The notes under the pieces: generated by a model
Seen by the model: only the letters and a program-made list of their open reading frames with translations
Database searches by the model: none
What the model was told of the DNA's origin: nothing
Translations under genes and position numbers: made by a program
Assembly (NCBI RefSeq): GCF_004005995.1
Contig: NZ_CP034767.1
Location: 2,604,001-2,668,000, forward strand
Direction: 5' to 3'
Length of the DNA: 64,000 nt
DNA from: Devosia sp. 1566
GTDB taxonomy: Bacteria; Pseudomonadota; Alphaproteobacteria; Rhizobiales; Devosiaceae
In this document: positions 63,725 through 64,000 of the stretch, piece after piece
How positions within the stretch are numbered: position 1 is the stretch's first letter
Layout of the letters: each line of letters opens with the position of its first letter

Positions 63725-64000
63725 TCAGGGTGCGAGGTATTCGTTGACCGTCTCCCACGCCACCGTCTGCAGGAACTCCGCAACGTCTGGCTCGAAACCA
63801 GCGGTGTAAGTCACGCCAACTGGATTCTTCTTAAAAATTGCTGCGTAGGTAGTGAGGGCTGCTAGATAGGTTCCTTCCATTGTTGGGTGGCGGTTGTCAG
63901 CAGTGTACAGCGTTATGTCGGGTCGCTCTGCAACCGACCTGGCAAATGCCAACCCCGCCGGGATGACTAGCGCGTTATTTTCGTTCCCTATGCGGGTGTA
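63725..64000 (-). CDS. SGNH/GDSL-like hydrolase family protein (C-terminal part only)
   Basis: Ninety-one residues lie in the window; the gene runs off the right edge. The frame reads YTRIGNENNALVIPAGLAFA then ADNRHPTMEGTYLAALTTYA, with a D-x-x-H-like pair in ADNRHP, which resembles the C-terminal catalytic Asp-His of SGNH-type proteins. It ends AWETVNEYLAP. The N-terminal Ser motif is outside the window, so the family call is moderate. A terminator-like hairpin follows. Confidence 0.55.
   Translation of the reverse strand, partial: YTRIGNENNALVIPAGLAFARSVAERPDITLYTADNRHPTMEGTYLAALTTYAAIFKKNPVGVTYTAGFEPDVAEFLQTVAWETVNEYLAP

Noticed and set aside
1..64000. tRNA, rRNA, CRISPR array or riboswitch
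   Set aside because: No cloverleaf with the expected conserved arms, no regularly spaced repeat array and no recognised riboswitch leader was noticed by eye; a covariance-model scan would settle this.

Overview
The window is GC-rich DNA from an alphaproteobacterium, most likely a Hyphomicrobiales member close to Devosia. This rests on family content and gene style (LOV-HWE kinase, PutA with a divergent Lrp-type PutR, Dpp- and CUT1-type ABC operons), not on any database search. About 50 convincing protein genes are present. I saw no rRNA or tRNA gene, CRISPR array, prophage or intact insertion sequence.

Left part (1-32.3 kb). A minus-strand operon (7766 to 1) runs GntR regulator, solute-binding protein (SBP), M24 hydrolase, two permeases, AstE/AspA-type deacylase and two ATPases. 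Divergent from it are an aldo/keto reductase and a DUF885 metallohydrolase. Next come putR and putA, then a second minus-strand operon (22488 to 14356): CUT1-type SBP and two permeases, ROK regulator, second M24 protein, UgpC-type ATPase, ornithine cyclodeaminase-like protein and RidA. A plus-strand set follows: BisC-type molybdoenzyme, hydroxypyruvate isomerase-like protein and M20 peptidase, then a GAF sensor kinase. After that come an Fe-ADH/cupin/SDR operon and a divergent Gfo/Idh/MocA dehydrogenase.

Middle (32.3-44.9 kb). A VOC protein and a WYL regulator are followed by a pentose-oligosaccharide locus on the minus strand: ArsR-like regulator, GH51 arabinofuranosidase and a complete Opp/Dpp-type transporter. 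It ends at a scar where a truncated LacI gene is joined directly to a truncated L,D-transpeptidase gene. A serine recombinase and a LOV-HWE blue-light kinase come next.

Right part (44.9-56.4 kb). A LysR regulator is divergent from a plus-strand catabolic island: Dpp-type transporter with a fused double ATPase, amidohydrolase, Asp/Glu/hydantoin racemase, hydantoinase/allantoinase-like enzyme, DapA-family aldolase/lyase and an atypical SDR. This looks like an uncharacterised route for a cyclic amide or ureide. The final 7.5 kb is sparser and accessory-like: HlyIII protein, PAS-HWE kinase, small orphan ORFs, and an RsbQ-like alpha/beta hydrolase overlapping a PAS hybrid histidine kinase.

Best candidates for something new are the hydantoin-like island (45-56 kb), the hydrolase/PAS-kinase pair (60.4-62.9 kb), the two M24 operons whose M24 proteins have lost metal ligands, and the repeated placement of a strong hairpin just 3' of an SBP gene in three separate transporter operons.
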